A stretch of 64,000 nucleotides of DNA from Mycolicibacterium arabiense (GTDB taxonomy: Bacteria; Actinomycetota; Actinomycetes; Mycobacteriales; Mycobacteriaceae). Position 1 is the first letter of the stretch; every line of letters starts with the position of its first letter. The DNA lies in the NCBI RefSeq assembly GCF_010731815.2, contig NZ_AP022593.1, positions 3,658,001 through 3,722,000 on the forward strand, given 5' to 3'. The notes beneath the pieces are model-generated. The model did not search any database. It had not been told where the DNA came from and saw only the letters and a list, made by a program, of their open reading frames with translations. Of this stretch, positions 33,552-42,257 are shown piece by piece. Made by a program: the position numbers and the translations under genes.

Positions 33552-35267
33552 ATGACGTACCTGCTCAACTCCCCAGGCGACTTCGCGGCCGAAGCCGTTC
33601 GCGGTCTCGTCGCCGCCCACGGCGAACTCCTGGTCGAGGTGCCCGGCGGTGTGGCGCGAGCGACGCAGACGCCACAGGGCCAGCCCGCACTCGTGATCGG
33701 CGGGGGTTCGGGTCACTATCCGGCCTTCGCCGGATGGGTCGGTCCCGGCATGGGTCACGGTGCTCCGTGCGGCAACGTCTTCTCGTCACCCGCCGCGTCC
33801 GAGGTGTATTCGGTCGTGCGCAACGCCGAGAACGGCGGAGGCGTCATCTTGGGCTTCGGCAACTACGCGGGGGACGTGCTGCACTTCGGCCTGGCTGCCG
33901 AGAAGCTGCGTCACGAGGGCATCGACGTGCGGATCGTCACCGTCAGTGACGACATCGCGTCCAATGGTCCGGAGAACCACCGCGACCGTCGGGGCGTCGC
34001 CGGCGATTTGCCCGTGTTCAAGATTGCGGGCGCGGCCATTGAAGCCGGTGCAGACCTCGATGAGGCGGAGCGCGTTGCGTGGAAGGCCAACGACGCGACG
34101 CGCTCGTTCGGCCTGGCCTTCAACGGGTGCACTTTGCCCGGGGCCGATGAGCCGCTGTTCCACGTCGACAAGGGGCAGATGGGGGTAGGGCTTGGCATTC
34201 ACGGCGAACCCGGCGTCCGCGACGACCGCATCGGCAGCGCTGCCGAGACCGCCGATCTGTTGCTCGATCAACTATTGACCGAAGAGCCTCCGCGCGGCGA
34301 AAACGGGTACGACGGCCGGGTGGCCGTCATCCTCAACGGACTCGGCACGGTCAAGTACGAAGAACTGTTCGTCGTCTACGGGCGCATTGCCGAGCGCCTC
34401 GAGGAGAAGGGACTCACCGCCGTGCGTCCGGAGGTCGGCGAGTACGTCACGAGCCTCGACATGGCGGGCCTGTCGCTGACCCTGGTGTTCCTCGATGACG
34501 AACTCGAGAAGCTATGGCTGGCACCGGTGGAGACGCCTGCGTACCGCCGCGGGGCGATGCCGGACGCCGACCGGTCTCCGCGCACCGGCGTCTGGAACGC
34601 AGCAGAGGCGGAAATTCCGCGAGCAAGCCAGGATTCGCGAGTTTGCGCGCAGAGCATCGCCGCAGTACTGGAGACGTTCCAGCGCGTGTGCGCCGACAAC
34701 GAGGCCGAGCTTGGCCGCCTCGACGCGGTCGCCGGCGACGGCGATCATGGCCAGGGCATGTCGTTCGGTTCCCGCGGCGCGGCGCGAGCAGCTCGCGCTG
34801 CGGTGGATGAGGGCGCCGGTGCCCGGACCACGCTGCTGCTCGCCGGTCAGGCCTGGGCGGATGCGGCTGGAGGCACGTCGGGAGCGTTGTGGGGCGCGGC
34901 GCTGACCAGCGCAGGTGGTGCCTACTCCGATACCGAGAACGCCGATGACCGGAACGTCGTCGACGCAATCAGCGCCGGGATCGACGCCGTCATCCGTCTC
35001 GGCGGCGCGAAACCTGGTGACAAGACGATGGTGGACGCCGCCCTGCCCTTCCGGGACGCAATGGAGGAGGCCTTCGAGACGGAAGCGGGGCCAGCCATCA
35101 CCGCCGCGGCACGCGTGGCCCGCGATGCCGCCGACAGGACGGCGGACATCACGGCGCGGTTGGGCCGCGCTCGGGTACTCGGTGAGAAGAGTGTGGGCAC
35201 ACCGGACCCAGGCGCGCTGTCGTTCTCGATGCTGATGACGGCTCTTGGCGAGCACCTGACCCGGTGA
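33552..35267 (+). CDS. lerK: dihydroxyacetone-kinase-family protein, probable L-erythrulose kinase
   Basis: 571 residues, single-chain DhaK plus DhaL. DhaK domain (1-330): GGGSGHYPAFAG at 50-61 and GLGIHGEPG with His217, which forms the hemiaminal bond with the ketose. DhaL domain (about 365-571): DGDHGQGMSFGSRGA and GGTSGALWG for nucleotide and Mg binding. ATP-dependent fused kinases of this type include L-erythrulose kinase LerK and D-erythrulose kinase DerK of M. smegmatis. The RpiB-like and TPI-like genes directly behind reproduce the LerK-LerI-DerI set, giving L-erythrulose 1-phosphate as the expected product. DHA or apulose kinase is less likely. Confidence 0.85.
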   Translation: MTYLLNSPGDFAAEAVRGLVAAHGELLVEVPGGVARATQTPQGQPALVIGGGSGHYPAFAGWVGPGMGHGAPCGNVFSSPAASEVYSVVRNAENGGGVILGFGNYAGDVLHFGLAAEKLRHEGIDVRIVTVSDDIASNGPENHRDRRGVAGDLPVFKIAGAAIEAGADLDEAERVAWKANDATRSFGLAFNGCTLPGADEPLFHVDKGQMGVGLGIHGEPGVRDDRIGSAAETADLLLDQLLTEEPPRGENGYDGRVAVILNGLGTVKYEELFVVYGRIAERLEEKGLTAVRPEVGEYVTSLDMAGLSLTLVFLDDELEKLWLAPVETPAYRRGAMPDADRSPRTGVWNAAEAEIPRASQDSRVCAQSIAAVLETFQRVCADNEAELGRLDAVAGDGDHGQGMSFGSRGAARAARAAVDEGAGARTTLLLAGQAWADAAGGTSGALWGAALTSAGGAYSDTENADDRNVVDAISAGIDAVIRLGGAKPGDKTMVDAALPFRDAMEEAFETEAGPAITAAARVARDAADRTADITARLGRARVLGEKSVGTPDPGALSFSMLMTALGEHLTR

Positions 35268-35294
35268 ACGAAGACCATTGAGAAGGAGTGCAGC

Positions 35295-35753
35295 ATGGCA
35301 TTGAGGATCGTAATCGGCGGAGACAAGGCGGGATTCAACTACAAGCAGGCTCTGCGCAAGGACCTCGAGTCCGACGATCGGGTGGAGGTCGTGGAGGACG
35401 TTGGTGTCGGTGACGCCGAGGACGACACGTCCTACCCGAACGTCGCGATCGCTGCCGCCGAGAGAATCGCCAAAGGTGAGGCGGACCGAGCGCTGCTGAT
35501 CTGCGGCACAGGGCTAGGCGTGGCCATCGCAGCGAACAAGGTCAAGGGAATTCGAGCCGTCACAGCCCACGATTCGTACTCCGTGCAGCGCTCAGTGCTG
35601 TCGAACAACGCACAGGTGCTGTGCATGGGGGAGCGAGTCGTGGGGCTGGAGTTGGCGCGGGTGCTGGTCAAGGAATGGCTCGGCGTGCAGTTCGACCCGC
35701 AGTCCTCCTCGGCGGCCAAGGTCGATGACATCTGTGCGTACGAGAGTGACTGA
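35295..35753 (+). CDS. derI: RpiB/LacA-family isomerase, probable D-erythrulose 4-phosphate isomerase
   Basis: 152 residues, ATG preceded by GAAGGAG. Fold signatures: IVIGGDKAGFNYK, ICGTGLGVAIAANKVKGIRA with Cys70, and HDSYSV with His92. Ribose 5-phosphate isomerase B proteins are similar, but the neighbours argue for the tetrose version (DerI/EryI), converting D-erythrulose 4-phosphate to D-erythrose 4-phosphate, which enters the pentose phosphate pathway. It overlaps the next gene by 29 bases. Confidence 0.83.
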   Translation: MALRIVIGGDKAGFNYKQALRKDLESDDRVEVVEDVGVGDAEDDTSYPNVAIAAAERIAKGEADRALLICGTGLGVAIAANKVKGIRAVTAHDSYSVQRSVLSNNAQVLCMGERVVGLELARVLVKEWLGVQFDPQSSSAAKVDDICAYESD

Positions 35754-36543
35754 CACGGGAACGAACAATTTGGGCCTGCTGTGGGTGGGCACGAGTTGGA
35801 AGATGAACAAGGGTCTCAGTGAGGCCCGTTCCTACGCACGCGGTTTGGCCGAGTACGTCGGTCAGACCGACCTCTCCGGAGTGCAACCCTTCATCATCCC
35901 GTCGTTCACCGCGCTGGCCGCTACTCGCGATGAACTCGGAGACGATTCGAAGGTACTGCTCGGGGCGCAGAACGCGCATTGGGAGAACGAGGGACCCTGG
36001 ACCGGCGAGGTGTCCGTTGCCCAGGTGAAGGACGCCGGCGCGCGACTGGTCGAGATCGGTCATTCCGAGCGTCGCGAGCACTTCGGGGAGACCGTGGCGA
36101 CGACTCGGCTGAAGGTGGCCACCGTCCTCGCCCACGGGCTCGTTCCACTGCTGTGCATCGGCGAGAGCGCCGACGTCAAGAATGCCGGTGAGTCCTCACA
36201 ATTCATCCTCAACCAGGCGGCAGGCGCGCTCGATGGCCTCACTGCAGAGCAGATGGCTCGCGTCCTCATCGCCTACGAGCCCATCTGGGCCATCGGCGAG
36301 AGTGGGCGTCCTGCCACGGACAAGGAACTGCGTAAGCCGTTCGCCGACCTAGGACGCGAGTACGGCAGTAGGACAGCGGGTTTGCTCTACGGGGGCTCGG
36401 TCGGTCTCGACAACGCCGAGGACCTGCTCGGCATCGACGAGGTCACCGGTTTGTTCATCGGTCGGGCCGCATGGCGGTTGGCCGGATACGTGCGACTGCT
36501 CGAGATCGCCGCGGCTCATCAGAAGGCACGCAACACGCGTTGA
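35725..36543 (+). CDS. lerI: triosephosphate-isomerase-like protein, probable L-erythrulose 1-phosphate isomerase
   Basis: 272 residues; ATG 35725 has AAGG four bases upstream, and later GTG codons (35734, 35746) are alternatives. TPI-type active site: Lys26 (SWKMN), His113 (EIGHSERREHFGE), Glu185 (AYEPIWAIG). The TPI Asn before WKMN is Ser24, as I recall for EryH/LerI proteins rather than glycolytic TPI. Predicted to convert L-erythrulose 1-phosphate to D-erythrulose 4-phosphate. Third gene of the kinase operon, translationally coupled to derI. Confidence 0.83.
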   Translation: MTSVRTRVTDTGTNNLGLLWVGTSWKMNKGLSEARSYARGLAEYVGQTDLSGVQPFIIPSFTALAATRDELGDDSKVLLGAQNAHWENEGPWTGEVSVAQVKDAGARLVEIGHSERREHFGETVATTRLKVATVLAHGLVPLLCIGESADVKNAGESSQFILNQAAGALDGLTAEQMARVLIAYEPIWAIGESGRPATDKELRKPFADLGREYGSRTAGLLYGGSVGLDNAEDLLGIDEVTGLFIGRAAWRLAGYVRLLEIAAAHQKARNTR

Positions 36544-36649
36544 TCGCGAACCGGATAGCTCTGCGCGTTCGGCGTCTTTCCGGCAACACCCCTGCGGTAA
36601 CCGCCCGCCGAGGGCGCGGGCACTTCCCGGAGCAGACCTACACCTTTAG

Positions 36650-37318
36650 CGAAGACGAAGGCGGAGCCCACGCCCACCAGCGCCAGCGCGACGCGTCGGC
36701 TCAGGGTGACCGGATCCGGATCGACGGCCACCAATCCCGTGGCGTCGAGCGGCTCGGGTTGGGTCTGCCATCACATGGTCTTTCAGCACCGAGCACATCG
36801 AACGCGACCACGGAACGCCACATCGCGGGCCACTTCACCGCGACGTGCACGACGAACCCGGCGACGAAGGCCCAGGCGCCCCGGTAGTGCGCGGTGTAGA
36901 AGCTGAATCCCACGACGTAGTCGTACTGGATGTCGAGTACACCCGTGACCATCTCGAAGAGGATTCCGCCTACGAGGGCCAGAAGCGAGATGCGTTCCGG
37001 CGCCCGGGCGTTCGACGTCACGGGTGGCATTTGGAGAAACTTCGGGATCACCGACCACAGCTTCGCCGGCACCCACGGAGCAAGGATCAGCCCAAGTCCG
37101 ACGTGCACGCCCTGGTTGAGCCGATACAGCCATGACGGTCGGGTGGGCCAGTCAAAGGTGGGGAGATGCAGCCACCCGACGTCGCCGGGGATCGACTGTC
37201 GGAACTCGGGCCGGTAGGCAACCCACGACGACCGCAGTCCCGTGACGGTCACGATCGGCAGCGACAGGAACGCGAGAGTTGGACAGCGCACTCTCACCGC
37301 CTCAAACGGCGTGCGCAA
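36650..37318 (-). pseudogene. decayed membrane-anchored molybdopterin oxidoreductase gene (Rv0218-like), frameshifted and truncated
   Basis: From about 37310 down to 36785 one frame encodes a membrane segment with VTGLRSSWVAYRPEF, RLNQGVHVGLGLILAPWVPAK, LDIQYDYVVGFSFYTAHYRG and AFVAGFVVHVAVKWP, matching the N-terminal cytochrome-b-like part of mycobacterial Rv0218-type proteins. Around 36770 the frame is lost; the expected continuation (TQPEPLDATGLVAVDPDPV, then SRRVALALVGVGSAFVFA) lies in another frame. The molybdopterin domain is absent. The reading frame also starts inside the antiporter gene end, so the 5' part is missing too. Confidence 0.6.
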
Positions 37319-38372
37319 TGGCGAACAGGCCGCCGACGCCGATCAGGTAGACGACGATGACGGCGAGGGAGTCCGCGCCCATCCTGGCGATGCGGCGTTT
37401 CGGGCGGAAGATCAGACCGGCCGCGTAGATCAGCGTCAAGACCATCGCCAATGCGGTCAAGTAGATGTCGGCCTTCTCGGCCTGGGGAAGCACGGCATTG
37501 CCCGAGATCAGCGTCGCCATCAGGAACAGGACGGGCAGGAAGGCGTTGCCTCCAAAGATGTCCGAGACGGCGAGTTGGTAGTCGCCGTTGCGCACCGAGG
37601 CCAACCCGGTCGACAGTTCGGGCAGCGACGTGGCGGCGGCAAGCACGGTGGCACCGAACAGCACTCCCGAGAGCCCGATGTCGTCGGCGATGGCGTCGCC
37701 GGTGCGCTCCAGCACGACACCGGCGACCAGCGTGACGGCGGCTGCGATGCCGAAGATCGTCGCCGACTTGGCCGTGCTGATGCCACGATCGGTGGCCTTC
37801 TGTTCGTTCTGAGATGTGCTGTGGCCGCGGGGACGATCCTGGCCGTCCGGTGGTTGGCCCGATTCGTGCCACGGCAGTGACCGTCCCGCACGGCGTACCA
37901 GCAGCAGACCACCGACCCATGCAACAAGGATCAGCAGGGCAGCCGGCGTGACGTGGAACGCGATCAGCGACGCAGGCAGCTGGGTGCCGGCGATCACGAC
38001 GGCCAGCACCGCCACCACCACGGCGGCCTCGACGACGAGGACCAGAGATGCCGCGCGGTACATCAGCGGCCGCGGCCCACGTACGCCGAAGGCGTCCAGC
38101 GCGACCAGCACGACGGTCTGGATCGCTATTCCGCCCAATATGTTTCCGACGGCGACACCGAGATTTCCGGAAAGCGACGCACTGGCCACGATGGCGATCT
38201 CAGGTAGGTTCGTCGCCACCGCCAGCAGAATCACCCCGCCCAGCGCCGCGCCTAGGTGCAGCCGCGTGGACAGCACGTCGGTCTGGTTGGACAGGGAGAT
38301 GCCCGCCACCCAGATCGCCGCCGCTGCCGCAACGAAGGCGAGGATCGACGCCCACAACGGCCAATGGGACAC
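37302..38372 (-). CDS. calcium/sodium:proton antiporter (CaCA family, YrbG-like)
   Basis: 356 residues from the GTG at 38372, preceded by GAGGAG. Two alpha-repeats: LAVATNLPEIAIVASASLSGNLGVAVGNILGG and LAAATSLPELSTGLASVRNGDYQLAVSDIFGGN (quoted here only for the conserved NLPE/SLPE and GN elements), each within a five-helix bundle, separated by a charged loop near residue 180-205. Exchanges Ca2+ or Na+ for H+. Unrelated to the flanking carbohydrate clusters; its 3' end touches the Rv0218-like remnant. Confidence 0.88.
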   Translation of the reverse strand: MSHWPLWASILAFVAAAAAIWVAGISLSNQTDVLSTRLHLGAALGGVILLAVATNLPEIAIVASASLSGNLGVAVGNILGGIAIQTVVLVALDAFGVRGPRPLMYRAASLVLVVEAAVVVAVLAVVIAGTQLPASLIAFHVTPAALLILVAWVGGLLLVRRAGRSLPWHESGQPPDGQDRPRGHSTSQNEQKATDRGISTAKSATIFGIAAAVTLVAGVVLERTGDAIADDIGLSGVLFGATVLAAATSLPELSTGLASVRNGDYQLAVSDIFGGNAFLPVLFLMATLISGNAVLPQAEKADIYLTALAMVLTLIYAAGLIFRPKRRIARMGADSLAVIVVYLIGVGGLFAIAHAV

Positions 38373-38457
38373 GGGACTCCTCGTCGGTTGGGGGCAAGGG
38401 AGGGGTGTACCCGGACCCACGGCCGACCACACGGTTGCTGAACCAGTTCATTCGAAG

Positions 38458-38489
38458 TTTCGCGAAAGCGCATGCGCAAGCGCTTGCGC
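38458..38489. promoter_or_regulatory. LacI-type operator region of the fructose-type importer
   Basis: Three palindromes in 32 bases: TTTCGCGAAA (38458-38467), GCGCATGCGC (38468-38477) and GCGCAAGCGCTTGCGC (38474-38489). The last, a 16-base perfect palindrome with central CG, is typical of LacI-family operators. It is 65 bases before the binding-protein gene; the LacI gene of the operon is at 42901. Confidence 0.65.
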
Positions 38490-38553
38490 TGCCCTTAGGG
38501 TCCCAGGGAGCACGCGGCGCGACCGGCGTCGCATCCGGGACAAGGGAGTCCAG

Positions 38554-39552
38554 ATGTTCGGAAAGCGCAACAGAAGCACGCTCGCAGTCGGGGCGGTTCT
38601 CACCGCGGGTTCGCTGATGCTCGGCCTGACCGGCTGCGGCGGCTCTGACTCCGACAGCGTCAAGGTCGGCCTGATCACCAAGACCGATTCCAACCCGTTC
38701 TTCGTGCACTTGCGTGAGGCCGCACAGGCGCAGGCCGACAAGGACGGCGCCGAGCTGATCTCGCTTGCGGGTGCGTTCGACGGCGACAACGAGGGGCAGG
38801 TCGCGGCCATCGAGAACATGGTCGGCCAGGGCGTGAAGGGCATCCTGATCACCCCGAACTCCTCCACCGGCGTGCTCGACGCCATCAAGAAGGCACGCGA
38901 CGCGGGCGTCGTCGTCATCGCCCTCGACACCGCGACCGATCCCGAGGACGCCGTCGATGCCACGTACGCCACCGACAACAAGGCCGCGGGCGTCGCCCAA
39001 GGCAAGTGGGTCAAGGCTGCGCTGGGCAACAAGGCGCCCCAGGTCGTGATGCTGGACGGAACCCCCGGTGGCACCGTCGACACGTTCCGTCATGACGGAT
39101 TCCTCGAGGGCTTCGGCATCACGAACGACTCGCCGGAGATCGTCGCCCAGGAGAACACCAATGGCGACCAGACCAAGGCGCAGACCGCCATGGAGAACAT
39201 CCTCCAGCGGGCGCCGGGTATCAACGCGCTCTACACCATCAACGAGCCGGCGGCCGCCGGTGCGTATCAGGCGATTCAGTCCGCCAACCGTGTCGCCGAG
39301 ATCACCATCGGATCGATCGACGGCAGCTGCACGGGTATCGCGGACGTGAAGTCGGGCAAGATCGGCGCCACGGTGCTTCAGTTCCCGGCCAAGATGGCCG
39401 AGCAGGGCGTGCAGGCCGTGGTCGAGTTCGCCAAGAACGGCACCAAGCCCAGCGGTTTCAACGACACCGGCTCACAGCTCGTCACCGACAAGCCCATGCC
39501 CGGAGTCGAGTCGCAAGACACCGCCTGGGGCGAACAGAACTGCTGGGGCTGA
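38554..39552 (+). CDS. sugar ABC transporter substrate-binding lipoprotein (FrcB/RbsB type)
   Basis: 332 residues. ATG with AAGGGAG upstream. Lipobox LTGC near residue 28. Type I binding fold: VKVGLITKTDSNPFFVHLREA, KGILITPNSSTGVLDAI, YTINEPAAAGAYQAIQ and IGSIDGSCTGI. Gene order with a single permease, single-domain ATPase and P-loop kinase corresponds to frcBCAK of Sinorhizobium, a fructose importer, so a ketose such as fructose is the leading candidate ligand. Confidence 0.92.
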   Translation: MFGKRNRSTLAVGAVLTAGSLMLGLTGCGGSDSDSVKVGLITKTDSNPFFVHLREAAQAQADKDGAELISLAGAFDGDNEGQVAAIENMVGQGVKGILITPNSSTGVLDAIKKARDAGVVVIALDTATDPEDAVDATYATDNKAAGVAQGKWVKAALGNKAPQVVMLDGTPGGTVDTFRHDGFLEGFGITNDSPEIVAQENTNGDQTKAQTAMENILQRAPGINALYTINEPAAAGAYQAIQSANRVAEITIGSIDGSCTGIADVKSGKIGATVLQFPAKMAEQGVQAVVEFAKNGTKPSGFNDTGSQLVTDKPMPGVESQDTAWGEQNCWG

Positions 39553-39560
39553 GCCAACAC

Positions 39561-40568
39561 ATGACCACCGGCGCTCCTGCGACGGCACCATCGACGGCGA
39601 AGCCATCGGTATCGAGCCGGCTGAACGTAGGCAACCTCCTACGTGAACCGCTGCTCGGTCCGCTGGTGGCGCTAGTCATCGCCATCGTCATCTTCAGCTC
39701 GGTCTCGAATTCGTTCCTCAACCCGCAGAACGTGTCGCTGATCCTCCAGCAGTCTGTGGTCGTCGGCATTCTCGCCGTGGGTCAGACGTTGATCATCCTG
39801 ACCTCCGGCATCGACCTCTCGATCGGCGCGGTCGCCGTCTTCGGCACGATCGTGATGGCGCAGAGTGCCGGCGCCAACGGACCCTTCATGGCCCTCGGGT
39901 CGACGCTGCTGGTATGCGTGGTCTTCGGTGCCATCAACGGCGGGCTCGTCACGGCGCTGCGACTGCCACCGTTCATCGTCACGCTGGGCACGTTCACCGC
40001 AATCCAGGCGGCCACCCGCCTGCTCGCAGGGTCCGAGACCTACCGGGTGGAGCCCGGACTGCTCACGTTCCTCGGCACGTCGTTCCGCATCGGCTCGTTC
40101 TCCACCACGTACGGCGTGGTCGCGATGCTCCTGGTCTACCTGGTGATGTGGTACGCACTGTCTCAAACCGCCTGGGGGAAACACGTTTACGCCGTAGGCG
40201 GTAACCCGCAGGCGTCGGACCTGTCGGGCATCAAGTCTCAGCGCGTGCTGTTCTCGGTCTACATCACCACGGGGGTCATCGCGGCCATCGCCGCGTGGGC
40301 CGCTCTCGGTCGCATCCCCAACGCCGACCCGAATGCGTATCAGAACGCCAACCTCGAGTCGATCACCGCGGTGGTCATCGGCGGAACCAGTCTGTTCGGT
40401 GGCCGCGGCGGTGTTGGCGGAACACTGGTCGGCACCTTGATCGTCGGCGTCTTGAGGAACGGTCTCACCCAGGCCGGCGTCGACAACCTCTATCAGAACA
40501 TCGCGACGGGGGTCCTCGTGATCGTCGCCGTGGCGGTGGATCAGTTCGCGCGCAGGAGATCACAGTGA
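39561..40568 (+). CDS. sugar ABC transporter permease (FrcC/RbsC type)
   Basis: 335 residues, ATG start eight bases after the binding-protein stop. BPD_transp_2 signatures VGQTLIILTSGIDLSIGA near residue 75 and SITAVVIGGTSLFGGRGGV near 270; about ten helices. Forms a homodimeric channel. Overlaps the ATPase start (GTGA). Confidence 0.93.
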   Translation: MTTGAPATAPSTAKPSVSSRLNVGNLLREPLLGPLVALVIAIVIFSSVSNSFLNPQNVSLILQQSVVVGILAVGQTLIILTSGIDLSIGAVAVFGTIVMAQSAGANGPFMALGSTLLVCVVFGAINGGLVTALRLPPFIVTLGTFTAIQAATRLLAGSETYRVEPGLLTFLGTSFRIGSFSTTYGVVAMLLVYLVMWYALSQTAWGKHVYAVGGNPQASDLSGIKSQRVLFSVYITTGVIAAIAAWAALGRIPNADPNAYQNANLESITAVVIGGTSLFGGRGGVGGTLVGTLIVGVLRNGLTQAGVDNLYQNIATGVLVIVAVAVDQFARRRSQ

Positions 40569-41347
40569 GCGGCGCAGCCGTGCTCGAGGCGCGCGGACTC
40601 GTCAAGAAGTACGGCAACGTGACGGCGATCAACGGCGCCGACTTCGAACTCCGCGAAGGCGAGGTCCTCGCGGTCATTGGAGACAACGGCGCCGGCAAGA
40701 CCAGTCTCATCAAGGCCTTGGCGGGTGCGGTGGTTCCCGACTCGGGGGAGATCCTGATGAACGGGACGCCCATGTCGTTCAGAAACACCCGAGACGCCAG
40801 GGCCGCCGGTATCGAGACGGTGTACCAAGACCTCGCCGTCGTAGCGGCCCTCGACATCGCGTCGAACCTGTATCTCGGGCGCGAGGTGCGGCGAAAGGGC
40901 GTCGCGGGCAGCCTGTTCCGCCGTTTGGACATGCCGCGAATGCGCGACGAGGCGTCACAGCACCTCGCCGACCTGAAGATCGGCATCAAGTCGGTGACTC
41001 AGGCCGTGGAGACCCTGTCCGGAGGGCAGCGTCAAGGCGTCGCGGTAGCGCGGGCGGCCGCGTTCGGCCGTGGCGTGATCATCATGGACGAGCCGACGGC
41101 CGCGCTCGACGTGCGTGAGTCGGGACAGGTCATCGACCTCATCAAGTCGATCCGCGACCGCGGCATTCCCGTGGTGCTCATCAGCCACGACATGCCGCAC
41201 GTCTTCGAGGTGGCCGACCGGATCCACATTCACCGGCTCGGGCAACGCGCCGGTGTCGTCGATCCAAAGACGCGTTCGATGTCGGAAGTGGTGGCGCTCA
41301 TGACCGGTGCAGAGGAGCCCACCGATGAGGAACGCGCCGGTCTCTGA
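40565..41347 (+). CDS. sugar ABC transporter ATP-binding protein, single domain (FrcA type)
   Basis: 260 residues, GTG start overlapping the permease stop. Walker A GDNGAGKTS, Q-loop VYQDLAV, signature LSGGQRQGVAVARA, Walker B VIIMDEPTAALD, H-loop ISHDMPHV. A single ABC domain, about half the size of RbsA proteins, as in FrcA. Its 3' end overlaps the kinase gene by 23 bases. Confidence 0.93.
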   Translation: MSGAAVLEARGLVKKYGNVTAINGADFELREGEVLAVIGDNGAGKTSLIKALAGAVVPDSGEILMNGTPMSFRNTRDARAAGIETVYQDLAVVAALDIASNLYLGREVRRKGVAGSLFRRLDMPRMRDEASQHLADLKIGIKSVTQAVETLSGGQRQGVAVARAAAFGRGVIIMDEPTAALDVRESGQVIDLIKSIRDRGIPVVLISHDMPHVFEVADRIHIHRLGQRAGVVDPKTRSMSEVVALMTGAEEPTDEERAGL

Positions 41348-42257
41348 GAAGGCCCCGGTGGGGGTCTTCGTGGGGTTGGCGACGCTCGACGTGATCCATC
41401 GCATTGCGAAACCGCCTGCGGTCAACCAGAAGATCACGTCGACCGCCCAGTTCGTCGCCGCCGGCGGACCGGCGGCGAACGCAGCCGTCACCTTCGCGGC
41501 ATTGGGTGGCGCCGCGACCCTCGTCACCGCGCTCGGCGACGATCCGGTGGCCGACCTCGTCCGAGCCGATCTCGCCGCCTACGGCGTGAGTGTCGTCGAT
41601 GCGTCCGCAGGCAGCAGTCGAGCGGTACCCGTCTCCGCGGTGTCGGTGCTCGAATCGACGGGTGACCGATCAGTGGTCTCGTTGGATGCCGTCAACTCCG
41701 ATGCCGCGTCGCCGGAAGGCCTCGACGACCTGGTGGCGGGCGCCGACGTGGTGCTCGTCGACGGACACCACCCGCTGATCGCCCGATCCGCGGCGGCGTG
41801 TGCCTCGGCGCGGCGCACGACACTCGTCGTCGACGCAGGCCGGTGGAAGCCGGTGATGACCGACCTCGTCGTCCATGCCACGGACGTCGTGTGCTCCAAC
41901 GACTTCCGGGTACCAGGCACGATTGACTCGGAATCCACGGCGGCGGCGCTCGTCGGCGGCGGTGTGCGCACCGTCGTCACCACACATGGTGGCAATCCCG
42001 TGCAGTGGTGGTCGGAAGGCGAGTCCGGATCAGTGCCCGCGCAGCCGGTGATGGTGGTCGACACCCTCGGCGCGGGCGATGTCTTTCACGGCGCGTACGC
42101 GTACTTCTCGACCCGGTTGGATACCGGCGTCGCAGACCGCGTCGACCGCTCCTCGCGTGTCGCGGCACTGCGGTGTTCGGTGGTCGGACCGCGGGCATGG
42201 CTGAGTCAACTCCCCACCGAATTCCACACTGAACAGACCCGGGAGCGACAACGGTGA
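41325..42257 (+). CDS. PfkB/ribokinase-family carbohydrate kinase
   Basis: 310 residues from the ATG at 41325, which has GAGGAG upstream. N-terminal GGPAANAAVTFAALGG and C-terminal VDTLGAGDVFHGAYAYF (catalytic Asp in GAGD) are the two PfkB signatures. Phosphorylates a sugar or sugar phosphate brought in by the importer. Partner enzymes are a second kinase and a class II aldolase. Overlaps both neighbours, so expression is tightly coupled. Confidence 0.9.
   Translation: MRNAPVSEKAPVGVFVGLATLDVIHRIAKPPAVNQKITSTAQFVAAGGPAANAAVTFAALGGAATLVTALGDDPVADLVRADLAAYGVSVVDASAGSSRAVPVSAVSVLESTGDRSVVSLDAVNSDAASPEGLDDLVAGADVVLVDGHHPLIARSAAACASARRTTLVVDAGRWKPVMTDLVVHATDVVCSNDFRVPGTIDSESTAAALVGGGVRTVVTTHGGNPVQWWSEGESGSVPAQPVMVVDTLGAGDVFHGAYAYFSTRLDTGVADRVDRSSRVAALRCSVVGPRAWLSQLPTEFHTEQTRERQR

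Noticed and set aside
35295..35753. Housekeeping ribose 5-phosphate isomerase B
   Set aside because: Motifs would allow it, but coupling with a DhaKL kinase and a TPI-like isomerase fits the tetrulose-phosphate route better.
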